Shown in pieces: positions 35,313 to 43,585 of a DNA stretch of 64,000 nt (the stretch's first letter is position 1; the number at the start of each line of letters is the position of its first letter). Where the stretch lies: contig JBFOME010000011.1 of the NCBI GenBank assembly GCA_040830705.1, positions 62,001 to 126,000 on the forward strand, read 5' to 3'. The translations under genes and the position numbers were made by a program. This DNA is from Ruegeria_C sp040830705. Lineage in GTDB: Bacteria > Pseudomonadota > Alphaproteobacteria > Rhodobacterales > Rhodobacteraceae. The notes under the pieces were generated by a model. It was given only the letters and a program-made list of their open reading frames with translations. It did no database searches and had not been told where the DNA came from.

Positions 35313-35642
35313 ATGGCTACTTACATTGTTACCGGAAATTATACCGTTCAGGCGATCCAAGGCATGATGGCCAATCCATCTGATCGGGCTGCAGCCGTTA
35401 AGCCATTGGTTGAGGCGGTTGGAGGCAAACTGATTTCCTACTATGCCACGACGGGTGACACCGATTTCCTGATGATCTGCGAAGCGGCAGATGGGGAAGA
35501 TATCGTACCGGCCTTAATGGTCGCAGGCGCGTCCGGCACCGTGTCCAACATAAAAACGGTTCGCGGATATTCTAGCGAAGAGTTCATGGCAGCGCAGAAA
35601 AAAGCAGGGGGGCTTGCCGCCAGCTTCAAGCCGGCCGGCTAA
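35313..35642 (+). CDS. GYD-domain protein
   Basis: This 109-residue protein has the GYD-domain pattern, a small ferredoxin-like alpha/beta fold: MATYIVTGNYTVQAIQGMM, VKPLVEAVGGKLISYYATTG, DTDFLMICEAAD. GTGGGAGGAAC precedes the ATG. The biochemical role of GYD proteins is not established; similar dimeric folds bind small ligands. It has its own AT-rich upstream region. The convergent methyltransferase gene ends about 180 bp downstream. Confidence 0.8.
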   Translation: MATYIVTGNYTVQAIQGMMANPSDRAAAVKPLVEAVGGKLISYYATTGDTDFLMICEAADGEDIVPALMVAGASGTVSNIKTVRGYSSEEFMAAQKKAGGLAASFKPAG

Positions 35643-35793
35643 GGCCTTCATCAAGTTTGAAAATGCATTGATCGGGCGGAGCCCGATGATCATCGCTTGT
35701 CGCGGTTCAAGCGAGCTCGCGTTACTGAAATCTCACTTCGTCGCCCCCATCGCGTTAAGGCGATCGCCGCGGCAGTCCGAAGCGAGTTTCCGG

Positions 35794-35815
35794 CGAAGCT
35801 TGTCCAACAGCTTCG
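35794..35815. repeat. Short hairpin between convergent GYD and methyltransferase genes
   Basis: CGAAGCT (35794-35800) pairs with AGCTTCG (35809-35815) around TGTCCAAC. It lies between convergent genes and might slow transcription from either side. No T tract is present. Confidence 0.35.
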
Positions 35816-35825
35816 ACGGAGCAGT

Positions 35826-36902
35826 CTACCCATTTCGGGTCAGCAGTAGCGCCATGGCAATGTAGTTGAACGGGTAGCGTTCGGGCATCTCGCGAACGCG
35901 CTCTTCGGCGCGGGTATAGATAAAGCGCACGAGCCCTTCCAGATCGGCGCTATCGGAGAGGTTCAATCTTAGAGACGTTTCGGTGAAGGCACGGAAGAAG
36001 TTGGTGTAGGCCTGTGCATAGGTCGCGACATCGCCGCTCTTGCGATACGCTTCGACAAAGGAAACGGGGATCTCATACAGCTCGGATCGGTCCAGTGTGA
36101 ACAGGGCGCTCAGGCCCGAATTGCTGTCCTCGAACGCGGCCATGACCTCGTCCAGTGTGCGCATATAGACAGGCTGGTAATAGCGCGCGTAAGCCTCCTG
36201 CGTGAGCATCCCGGCCTTCAGCGCGTCGAGCACCGCGTCGTTGAGCGCGTCATAGATCCCATCGCAGGTACGCAGCTGCTCGCCCGCGCCAAAGACCTCG
36301 ATCAGCAGTTTGCCCCCCGGCACAAGTTCAGCAGCGCGGGCACGGGCAAAGCTGCGCAGGTCGGCATCGGCCTGTTGTGCAAATGAAGCCCGCTCCGCCG
36401 CACTGACATGGCCGACAGGGTTCAGCGCGCTGGGGCCGTTGGCAAGAATGTAGCCCGGCAGGTGATCAAGCGGCCTGCGGCTGAGAAAGCCGATGGCATT
36501 GAAGGTCATCGCAATCTGCACCGAGGCCGGAGGCAGCAATTGTCGGAACATGCTGCCGCCGACGGCAGAGGAATAGACGTGATCGTCCTCGAAGGCACCG
36601 CCCTCCGGGTCCAGCAATTCAAACAGGTCTGAGAAGTCATTGGTTGGCAGATCGCTGTGAATGGTCCGGATCGGCCGGTCGCTGCGTGCCCGCAGGGCGG
36701 ATACCAGCCGCTGCATCACCGCGACCGAATTCCGGCCCTCGGAACAGCCGAAATCGGCCAGTGTGATTGCGCCATCGCCTGGCAGTTCCAGCGTGCTCGC
36801 GACCTCTTCCAACCAGGGCAGTACATGGGCGGTGGCCGTCCATTGCGGCGCCGAGTTGCTGTCGTAAAAGCCGTGACCGACCATCCCCTTGGTGACTTGC
36901 AT
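35826..36902 (-). CDS. SABATH-type SAM-dependent carboxyl methyltransferase
   Basis: This 358-residue protein begins with MVGHGFYDSNS-type sequence. The SAM-binding site is LADFGCSEGRNSV. Next come IHSDLPTNDFSDLFELL (the DLPxNDFxxLF hallmark) and AVGGSMFRQLLP with FNAIGFLSRRPLDHLP, corresponding to the FYGRLFP and aromatic-pocket regions of plant salicylate and jasmonate methyltransferases. The family methylates carboxyl groups of small molecules. It is the last gene of the DUF3302-HlyD-OMF operon, with 16 bases after the efflux protein stop and an AGGAT ribosome site. Substrate unknown. The family is rare in bacteria as far as I know. Confidence 0.8.
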   Translation of the reverse strand: MQVTKGMVGHGFYDSNSAPQWTATAHVLPWLEEVASTLELPGDGAITLADFGCSEGRNSVAVMQRLVSALRARSDRPIRTIHSDLPTNDFSDLFELLDPEGGAFEDDHVYSSAVGGSMFRQLLPPASVQIAMTFNAIGFLSRRPLDHLPGYILANGPSALNPVGHVSAAERASFAQQADADLRSFARARAAELVPGGKLLIEVFGAGEQLRTCDGIYDALNDAVLDALKAGMLTQEAYARYYQPVYMRTLDEVMAAFEDSNSGLSALFTLDRSELYEIPVSFVEAYRKSGDVATYAQAYTNFFRAFTETSLRLNLSDSADLEGLVRFIYTRAEERVREMPERYPFNYIAMALLLTRNG

Positions 36903-36918
36903 GGTCTTTATCCTGATC

Positions 36919-38487
36919 CTACTGGATGCTGGCGCCCTGCGGGTCCTGGCTCAGCAGGTCGCCCCAATCGGTGCGATAGGACATCTCTGCCAGCACGTCA
37001 GAGGGCAGGAATTCGCGCCCCTGCCGAATTTGCCAGCCGCCACCAAGCCCCTTGTAGATCGAGACCAGATTGTTCGACACCGCCGCCCGCGCCTGGATCA
37101 GATCGGCATCGGCGCGCAAGGCTGCCGACAGCGCATCGATCACGCGCGAATAATCCTGCGTGCCGCCCTGATACTGATCAATGGCGATCTCGACCGAGCG
37201 GTCCGAGGCCTTGACGCTTTGGTCATAGAACCCCACCTGCTTGCGCGCCTGAGTATAGCCGACCATTGCATTCTCAACCTCGGAATAAGCGGTGATAACA
37301 GTGTTCTGGTAATTCGCGATCAACTCCTGATAGGCCGCGTCCTGAGCGCGCACATTGTCCTTGATCCGACCATAGTTCAGCACGTTCCAGACCACGCCCG
37401 CACTGGCCAGGCTGGTTGTACCGGAACTGTCGAAGAGATTCTGATTGGCCGAAGCCTGCAACCCGATCGAGCCTGAGAGGATGAACTGCGGATAGAGATC
37501 GGCCATCGCTATCCCCACTTGCGCCGATTGCGCAGCGGCTTCCAGCTCGGCGGCGCGAATATCGGGACGGCGGCGCAGCAATTCGGCTGGTACGCCGACC
37601 GCAACGATGCTGGAACGCGCCGAGGGGATGCGCCCGGTGCCCAGAAGTGAGGTCATTTTCGAGGGCGTCGTGCCCAGCAAGACGGCAAGCGCATTTTTGG
37701 CCTGTTGCAGATCGCTTTCCAGCTGCGGTACCAGCGCCCTGGTGTTGTTCAGCAAGGTCAGCGATTCCTGGACATCCAATTCGGTCGTCACCCCGTTATT
37801 GAACCGGATCTGTGCGATATCCGCCGCCTGCTGCTGCAGTTTGATATTGGTCTGGGCGACGCGGAGTGTCTCCTGCAATGCGCGGATATTGATATAGACC
37901 GCCGCCACATCGCCGGTAAGCGTCACCAGCGCGTCATCATAATTGGCGACCTGAGCGGCGAGGTTGGCCTTACCCGATTCCACGCCGCGGCGCTGTGCGC
38001 CCCAAACATCGGCTTCCCATGTGGCGTCAAATCCGATCTGGTTGGTGGTGAAGCCGGTATCGAATGGCACCACTTCGCGGATTTCCCGGATCGGATCAAG
38101 GTTCTCGCTGATCACGCGCCGCGAGGTGGACGCACCAACCGCCTGCGATTGCGGAAACAACTCGCCATAGGCGATCCCCAGTTGCGCGCGCGCCTGTAAC
38201 ACGCGCGCGCCCGCGATTTGCAGCGACAGGTTCTGGGCATAGGCCTGACGGATCAGCTTGTTGAGCACCGGATCATTGAAGTTCTTCCACCACTCGACCA
38301 CCGGTTCGCTCCGCGCGGTCAACCCCGAGGCCTGGCTGGCGCTCGGGCTGTTGGCCTCGATCCATTGCTTCATGACGGGTGAGTTCGGTCGGACAAAGTC
38401 AGGGCCAAGCGGTGCGCATGCCGCGATCGCACCCGCCGCACAAAGCATCATCAGCCTGCCGATCATCTGTCTGCCCCTGCCTGTCAT
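36919..38487 (-). CDS. Outer-membrane efflux lipoprotein (NodT/OprM family)
   Basis: This 522-residue protein has a lipoprotein signal (hydrophobic run then AIAAC, about Cys24) and the mature start APLGPDFVRPNSP, typical of NodT/OprM proteins. Two OEP repeats form the coiled-coil tunnel; visible parts are LNKLIRQAYAQNLSLQIAGA, VTLTGDVAAVYINIRALQ, RRRPDIRAAELEAAAQSAQVG and KQVGFYDQSVKASDRSVEIA. It forms the outer-membrane exit duct for a tripartite pump. The HlyD adaptor is encoded 27 bp upstream; no RND or ABC pump is in the operon. Confidence 0.9.
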   Translation of the reverse strand: MTGRGRQMIGRLMMLCAAGAIAACAPLGPDFVRPNSPVMKQWIEANSPSASQASGLTARSEPVVEWWKNFNDPVLNKLIRQAYAQNLSLQIAGARVLQARAQLGIAYGELFPQSQAVGASTSRRVISENLDPIREIREVVPFDTGFTTNQIGFDATWEADVWGAQRRGVESGKANLAAQVANYDDALVTLTGDVAAVYINIRALQETLRVAQTNIKLQQQAADIAQIRFNNGVTTELDVQESLTLLNNTRALVPQLESDLQQAKNALAVLLGTTPSKMTSLLGTGRIPSARSSIVAVGVPAELLRRRPDIRAAELEAAAQSAQVGIAMADLYPQFILSGSIGLQASANQNLFDSSGTTSLASAGVVWNVLNYGRIKDNVRAQDAAYQELIANYQNTVITAYSEVENAMVGYTQARKQVGFYDQSVKASDRSVEIAIDQYQGGTQDYSRVIDALSAALRADADLIQARAAVSNNLVSIYKGLGGGWQIRQGREFLPSDVLAEMSYRTDWGDLLSQDPQGASIQ

Positions 38488-38514
38488 GCCCTGCCCGCCT
38501 TTTCTCGCTTGGCC

Positions 38515-39660
38515 TCAGATATTGAGCGGCCTGATGAAGTTCGCGAAGGAATAGATCCGCATGTTGATGCGCCGCAGAAACTCGAAACTCTGTCCCTTGC
38601 CGGTGTAAATCGCCACCGCCGCATGGCCGCCTGCGGGAAAAGTATGCCCCTCGGGCACATCGACCTTGATTTGCACCGCGATATGGCCCGGCGCCTTGGG
38701 CAGCACGAAGTTCGGCAACCGGCCCGAGGGCAGGTATTGCCCCTGCCGCGTGGCCCACCAGACCGCCTCGACCTCTCCATTCAGAATCTCACCGGGATAG
38801 AGATCCAGCGCCACCTCGACCGGCTGGCCTGGCTCAACGAATTTCAGGTTCTGCTGGCGATAGCTGGCAAGGATATAGGGGTTGTCATCGGTCACGAAGC
38901 TGGCGATCGAGCCCAGACGGATTTCACCGACCACCAGACCGGGGCGCGCCTGTTGCGAGACGATCATGCCATCTTCGGGCGCATAGATCGTTGTGTTGTC
39001 CATGAAATACTGCGCCTCGGCCAGTTGCGCGCGGGCCTGTGCGACGCCGGTGTTCACTCCGTCGATCTGGGATTCCTCTGCCAGATTGGCCTTGGCCAAA
39101 TTGGCCTCTGCCTCGTGCATCGCGGCGGTGTCTTCGATCACCTGTTCGTTCCAGCGATCCAGCTCTTCCTGCCGCGCACCGCCCTGTGGCACCAGATTCT
39201 GGTAACGGGCCTGCTGGGTCTGGGCATAGCTGAGCTGCGCCTTCGCGCGCTGCACCGCCTCGCCAGCAGCGATCACGTCCTGTTCGAGGATCTTGGCATT
39301 CTGCTCGGCCGCCACAAGCTGCGCCTTGGCGGAGGCCAGCTGCTGCGAGAACACCGTGTCATCGAAGCGGTAAAGCGGCTCGCCCTTTTTGACCGGTTCG
39401 TTGGGGGTAACCAGCACTTCTTTCAACAGCGTGGGCTGGGTCAGGCGCGGCACGATCTGGATGGTCGAGCGCACCACATGGCTGTCCACCGACATCGGTT
39501 GGAAAAAGCGCAGCGCGACCAGAAAGATCAGCAGCAAATGCGCACCCACCCAGAAGGAAACGATGCCCCAGGCGATGTTGAACTTCAGCCACTGAGCCTT
39601 GAAGAAGACAAACCAGACGAAGATGACGTAGAAAATCGTGATGCAGAGCGCGACAAACAT
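38515..39660 (-). CDS. HlyD-family membrane fusion protein (YiaV-like)
   Basis: This 381-residue adaptor has two N-terminal hydrophobic helices (within residues 1-20 and about 28-52), then a lipoyl-like segment (KEVLVTPNEPVKKGEPLYRFDD). A long helical hairpin follows (residues about 85-215, AQLVAAEQNAKILEQDVIAA), then a second lipoyl half (IYAPEDGMIV). The two-helix start and the DUF3302 neighbour parallel the E. coli yiaV-yiaW pair. It should bridge inner membrane and outer-membrane duct. Confidence 0.88.
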   Translation of the reverse strand: MFVALCITIFYVIFVWFVFFKAQWLKFNIAWGIVSFWVGAHLLLIFLVALRFFQPMSVDSHVVRSTIQIVPRLTQPTLLKEVLVTPNEPVKKGEPLYRFDDTVFSQQLASAKAQLVAAEQNAKILEQDVIAAGEAVQRAKAQLSYAQTQQARYQNLVPQGGARQEELDRWNEQVIEDTAAMHEAEANLAKANLAEESQIDGVNTGVAQARAQLAEAQYFMDNTTIYAPEDGMIVSQQARPGLVVGEIRLGSIASFVTDDNPYILASYRQQNLKFVEPGQPVEVALDLYPGEILNGEVEAVWWATRQGQYLPSGRLPNFVLPKAPGHIAVQIKVDVPEGHTFPAGGHAAVAIYTGKGQSFEFLRRINMRIYSFANFIRPLNI

Positions 39661-39675
39661 GTTCTTAACGCATCC

Positions 39676-40050
39676 CTAGCTCTTTGCACCGTCATCAGGG
39701 GTGGCATCGCTGTCACCCGCTTCGCGGTATTCTTCTTTGACTTCGCCACCTAATCTTTTGATTTCATCTCTGATATTCTTGCGCTCATCCTCGGGCATGC
39801 GCCTCAGATCAACCGTGACGCCATCATGGAAAGCCCACATGAAGGCATGCACCCAGGGCACAACGGCCAGAAATCCCATCCAGCCCATGACCTTGACCGC
39901 CTCGGCATGGGGATGGTTGCGCTTGATCGCGATGCGGCCCGGTAGGCCCATCAGGAACAGAAACAACGCCATGACAGCGGCAAGGATCAGGACCAGAGCG
40001 AGAAAGGTCAGATAGTCGTAATACTCAAGTGGTGCACCCAGCAGACCCAT
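39676..40050 (-). CDS. DUF3302 inner-membrane protein (YiaW-like)
   Basis: The 124-residue protein starts at MGLLGAPLEYYDYL behind AGGAGGGATGCC; an upstream in-frame start would add eight residues. Two hydrophobic helices (FLALVLILAAVMALFLFLMG and MGWMGFLAVVPWVHAFMWAF) flank a basic loop with PGRIAIKRNHPHAEAV. A charged C-terminal tail follows. DUF3302 proteins are encoded beside YiaV-type HlyD adaptors and may be a small inner-membrane partner. It is the first gene of the four-gene operon. Confidence 0.8.
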   Translation of the reverse strand: MGLLGAPLEYYDYLTFLALVLILAAVMALFLFLMGLPGRIAIKRNHPHAEAVKVMGWMGFLAVVPWVHAFMWAFHDGVTVDLRRMPEDERKNIRDEIKRLGGEVKEEYREAGDSDATPDDGAKS

Positions 40051-40305
40051 GGCATCCCTCCTGTTTTGCGGCAACGCGGGTCACGGGCCGCTCTCGACTT
40101 CGTTCGGAAACGCACAAAAGACGGCGGGCTGGAACAGGTTTCCCCGCCAAGCCACTTCCGCCAATAGGACCAACAAAGAAGCTATCATGCCCTCGATACA
40201 CCTCTCGCGCGGCTTGTGCGCCATCGTCTTTTGCGGAATTGTGTCATCCGGGGGTTGTCTTGGCAAGCTTGGTGGACGGGTTTCAAAAAAATCCGTTGTG
40301 CAGGA

Positions 40306-41616
40306 TCAACTGCCTTTGAGCTTGGCGGCTTCGCCCGCCGACGTCTCGTCGGTTGCACGCGGCGGGATCACCCAAAAGCTGAGAAACGCGGCAAGTACGC
40401 TCACTGCAGTGATAACAAGGATGGCCCAGGCGACTTCGGCCGAGTGGGCCAAAGCAGCCAAAGCGGCGGAAATGGCGACAATGGCGATCCGGGCTATGCT
40501 GGTCGCGACTGCTTTGGCTGCGACGCGCTGCTCTTTCGGGGCCACTTCCATGAAGTAAAGCGAGCGGGCGCCACCCAGACCCGTCACCGCAATGGTCACA
40601 AGAAACAGCGACACCGCATGCACATGTATGTCGTGATCGACGCCCGTATAATGCAACACCACCAGCACGCATCCGGTCACCGCGACCATCAGGGCCGCCA
40701 CCGCCATCACCAGCTTCAACGAATATCCGTTCAAGACCCGCCAGAGCGGCGTCGCGACAAGAACCGCCGCTGCGGATGAGATGATCAGGGCGGTCAGCCC
40801 TTTGGCCGAGCTATGATGCGCCTCTGCCGCGATCAGCGCGAAAAACGGCACCGACAGGCCGACCACGACAAATGACAGGCGAATGACCATGAACCTGCGA
40901 AACCAGGGCTCTGCAAACAACTCACGGGCACGGCCAAGAAAGCCGATCAGCGCCTTTGGTTTGTGAACGTCGGCCCCTTGCACCGCCCCTTTTGTGATGG
41001 CGGTCTCGCGAAATGCGAGCATGGAAATCGCCGACAGCAGAAAGCACAACACGCCGAGGGTCACCACGGTGGAATGCCTCGAAAGTGCCGGTGCATCCTG
41101 CATCAATTGATGGACAAGCAAAACCAGCGCAATGGTGCCCGCCCCGCCGATGGCCTTCTGAACATAGCTGACCTGCATGCGGCTGCGGCTGTCGATATTG
41201 TCGCTGACAAAGTCGATAATCAGCATCGCTTTGATCTCTTCCAGCACGCCAATCAGGAAAATCGCAATGACAAAGGCGATCATCGTCGCCGTGCGATCAC
41301 CTTGCAGCGTCACAACGACCACCAACAGAAAGCAGACGGCCACAGCGATATCCATGCAGATGATCGCGCCCTTCTTCCGCGACAGCCGCGCGACGCGGTC
41401 GGAGACAAAGACATCGGCCAAGGTGCCCGCCCCGTGCCTGATCGTCACCAGAAGCCCGGCCAGAAACATCGGCAGATCAAGCGAGACCGCCAGAAAGGCC
41501 AGCACGATCGAGGGGCTGGCCATCGACCAGGCCATCATGTTGAACGCGCCTTGACCGGCAAGGATCGGCACGTTCCGGCGCGCGACGACAGATCTCTCGT
41601 CCTGCTGTATTGTCAT
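40306..41616 (-). CDS. MFS transporter
   Basis: The protein is about 436 residues from MTIQQDERSVVARRN; an upstream Met adds 15 residues. It has 12 predicted helices. The loop VARLSRKKGAI between helices 2 and 3 is a weak form of the MFS signature. Charged positions occur inside helices (LIGVLEEIKAMLIIDFV, FMEVAPKEQRV). It is divergent from the arsR-arsC gene across 134 bp that contains a likely ArsR site, so regulation by arsenic is possible. Its own substrate is unknown. Confidence 0.8.
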   Translation of the reverse strand: MTIQQDERSVVARRNVPILAGQGAFNMMAWSMASPSIVLAFLAVSLDLPMFLAGLLVTIRHGAGTLADVFVSDRVARLSRKKGAIICMDIAVAVCFLLVVVVTLQGDRTATMIAFVIAIFLIGVLEEIKAMLIIDFVSDNIDSRSRMQVSYVQKAIGGAGTIALVLLVHQLMQDAPALSRHSTVVTLGVLCFLLSAISMLAFRETAITKGAVQGADVHKPKALIGFLGRARELFAEPWFRRFMVIRLSFVVVGLSVPFFALIAAEAHHSSAKGLTALIISSAAAVLVATPLWRVLNGYSLKLVMAVAALMVAVTGCVLVVLHYTGVDHDIHVHAVSLFLVTIAVTGLGGARSLYFMEVAPKEQRVAAKAVATSIARIAIVAISAALAALAHSAEVAWAILVITAVSVLAAFLSFWVIPPRATDETSAGEAAKLKGS

Positions 41617-41732
41617 TGAAGCGTCATGGACTATGGGCGTGAGTTGGCGTTTTGACAGCATAAGAACAGGTTCGCCAAAAGGGCAACTTCATTTCCAGCC
41701 AAAGCTATTTTGGGGCTTGCCTGACCTATTAT

Positions 41733-41749
41733 TTCATATATTCATGAAT
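41733..41749 (+). promoter_or_regulatory. Candidate ArsR operator
   Basis: The segment TTCATATATTCATGAA (41733-41748) has TTCAT/ATGAA arms and overlaps a perfect palindrome ATTCATGAAT (41740-41749). It ends just before the ATG of the ArsR-ArsC gene, where autorepressing ArsR dimers often bind. It could also affect the divergent MFS gene. Confidence 0.5.
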
Positions 41750-41750
41750 T

Positions 41751-42590
41751 ATGGAATCAATGCTGCTAGATCGCCTCTCTGTCCTCAGCCATCCGCAACG
41801 GATGGCCATCTTTCGCCTGCTGGTTCGCCGCTGCCCGGATGAGGTGCCAGCCGGAGAGATTGCGCGGGTTCTGGACCTGAAAGCGAGCACGGCCTCAGTC
41901 TACCTGTCGGCGCTCAACCAGTGCGGATTGATCCGGCAGAGCCGCCGCGGCACCTCGGTGCTCTATCAGATGGACCTCGACGCGGCGCAGAGTGTTGTCT
42001 CCGACCTCTTTCTCGATTGTTGCAGAGGCCGCCCCGACCTCTGCCCGCCGCTTGCCCCCGAAACAGATGAAAGGACCGGGATGATGTCCGACAAACGTTT
42101 CAACACCCTGTTCATTTGCACCGGAAACTCTGCCAGATCGGTCTTTGCCGAGGCGATCCTGCGGCACGAGGCGGGCGACAGGTTCACCGCCTATTCGGCA
42201 GGCACGCAGCCACGATCCGAATTAAACCCCTATGCCATCGAAATGCTGCAAAGCCGGGGCATCGACACATCGGTTCTGCGCGCCAAGCACATTGCCGAAT
42301 TTCAGGGGCCCGACGCGCCGCAGTTGGATTTTGTCTTCACGGTCTGCGATCTGGCCGCGAACGAGGATTGCCCGGCCTGGACCGGCCAACCGATCTCGGC
42401 CCATTGGGGTCTGCCTGATCCGGTCAAGGCCCTGGGCACCGAGGCCGAAAAGCGTCTTGCGTTCCAGCAGACATATGGGGCGATGCATAACCGGATCAAA
42501 GCCTTCGCCGCGCTGCCCTTTGGCACGCTTGACCGTGCCTCGCTGCAAAAACACGTCGATGACATTGGAAGGACGTCGGAACCCGTATGA
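41751..42590 (+). CDS. ArsR-ArsC fusion: arsenic regulator plus arsenate reductase
   Basis: This 279-residue protein is a fusion. Residues 1-100 form an ArsR winged helix (LSHPQRMAIFRLL, LDLKASTASVYLSALNQCGLI). Cys90, Cys91 and Cys98 in DCCRGRPDLC probably bind As(III). Residues 112-279 form a low-molecular-weight phosphatase-type arsenate reductase, with P-loop FICTGNSARS (Cys123, Arg129). An internal ATGATG at about 42081 with AAAGGACCGG upstream could give a separate ArsC. It is the first gene of an operon with GAPDH and ArsJ. Confidence 0.88.
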   Translation: MESMLLDRLSVLSHPQRMAIFRLLVRRCPDEVPAGEIARVLDLKASTASVYLSALNQCGLIRQSRRGTSVLYQMDLDAAQSVVSDLFLDCCRGRPDLCPPLAPETDERTGMMSDKRFNTLFICTGNSARSVFAEAILRHEAGDRFTAYSAGTQPRSELNPYAIEMLQSRGIDTSVLRAKHIAEFQGPDAPQLDFVFTVCDLAANEDCPAWTGQPISAHWGLPDPVKALGTEAEKRLAFQQTYGAMHNRIKAFAALPFGTLDRASLQKHVDDIGRTSEPV

Positions 42591-43585
42591 CAACTTACGC
42601 ACTGAATGGCCTGGGCCGGATGGGAAAACTGGCGCTGCGCCCGCTGCTGGATCGTGGCGCAAAAATAGCCTTTGTGAATGACGCGGTGGGTGACCCGCAT
42701 ATGCATGCGCATCTGCTGGAGTTCGATACCGTGCATGGCCGCTGGCCTGCCGCGTTTTCAGCAACGGATGACAGCATCACGATTGACGGCACGACAATTC
42801 CCGCGCTCTCGACCCGCAAGCTGGAGGACCTGCCGCTTGAGGGCGTCGATGTAGTGATCGACTGCACAGGTGTGTTCAAGACCGAGGCTGCCCTTGCCCC
42901 CTATTTCGCAGCGGGCGTGAAGAAGGTTGTCGTTTCGGCCCCGGTCAAGGACGCAGCTGTCGCGAATATTGTCTACGGCGTGAACCACGACACCTACGAT
43001 CCGCAGGCGCATCAGATCGTCACGGCGGCCAGCTGCACCACCAATTGCCTCGCGCCGGTGGTGAAGGTCATCCATGAAGGGCTGGGCATCAAACATGGAT
43101 CGATCACCACGATCCATGACGTGACCAACACCCAGACCATCGTGGACCGGCCCGCCAAGGACCTGCGCCGGGCGCGCTCGGCACTGAACGCGCTGATCCC
43201 GACCACAACCGGCTCGGCCACGGCGATCACGCTGATCTATCCCGAACTGACCGGCAAGCTGAACGGCCATGCGGTGCGGGTGCCGCTGTTGAACGCCTCG
43301 CTGACCGATTGTGTGTTCGAAGTGGCCCGAGAAACCACCGCCGAAGAGGTCAACGCGCTGTTCAAAGCCGCAGCCGAGGGCCCGCTGACGGGCATTCTGG
43401 GCTATGAGACCCGCCCGCTGGTTTCGACCGACTACACCAATGATCCGCGCTCTTCGATTGTCGATGCGCCCTCAACCATGGTGGTGAATGGGACGCAGGT
43501 GAAGGTCTATGCCTGGTATGACAATGAGTGGGGTTATGCGCACCGGCTGGTGGATGTGGCGCTGATGGCGGGCGATTCCTTATGA
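42587..43585 (+). CDS. ArsJ-associated glyceraldehyde-3-phosphate dehydrogenase
   Basis: This 332-residue NAD-dependent dehydrogenase has NGLGRMGKLALRPL at the N-terminus, the catalytic ASCTTNCLAP (Cys150), and a C-terminal AWYDNEWGYAHRLVDVA. In arsJ operons this enzyme makes 1-arseno-3-phosphoglycerate from glyceraldehyde-3-phosphate and arsenate. It overlaps the upstream arsR-arsC stop and the downstream arsJ start by four bases each. Confidence 0.9.
   Translation: MTTYALNGLGRMGKLALRPLLDRGAKIAFVNDAVGDPHMHAHLLEFDTVHGRWPAAFSATDDSITIDGTTIPALSTRKLEDLPLEGVDVVIDCTGVFKTEAALAPYFAAGVKKVVVSAPVKDAAVANIVYGVNHDTYDPQAHQIVTAASCTTNCLAPVVKVIHEGLGIKHGSITTIHDVTNTQTIVDRPAKDLRRARSALNALIPTTTGSATAITLIYPELTGKLNGHAVRVPLLNASLTDCVFEVARETTAEEVNALFKAAAEGPLTGILGYETRPLVSTDYTNDPRSSIVDAPSTMVVNGTQVKVYAWYDNEWGYAHRLVDVALMAGDSL

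Noticed and set aside
40187..40558. Lipoprotein-like frame starting MPSIHLSRGLCAIVFCG
   Set aside because: Most of it is antisense to the 3' end of the MFS gene and the later part is composition noise. No ribosome site is clear.
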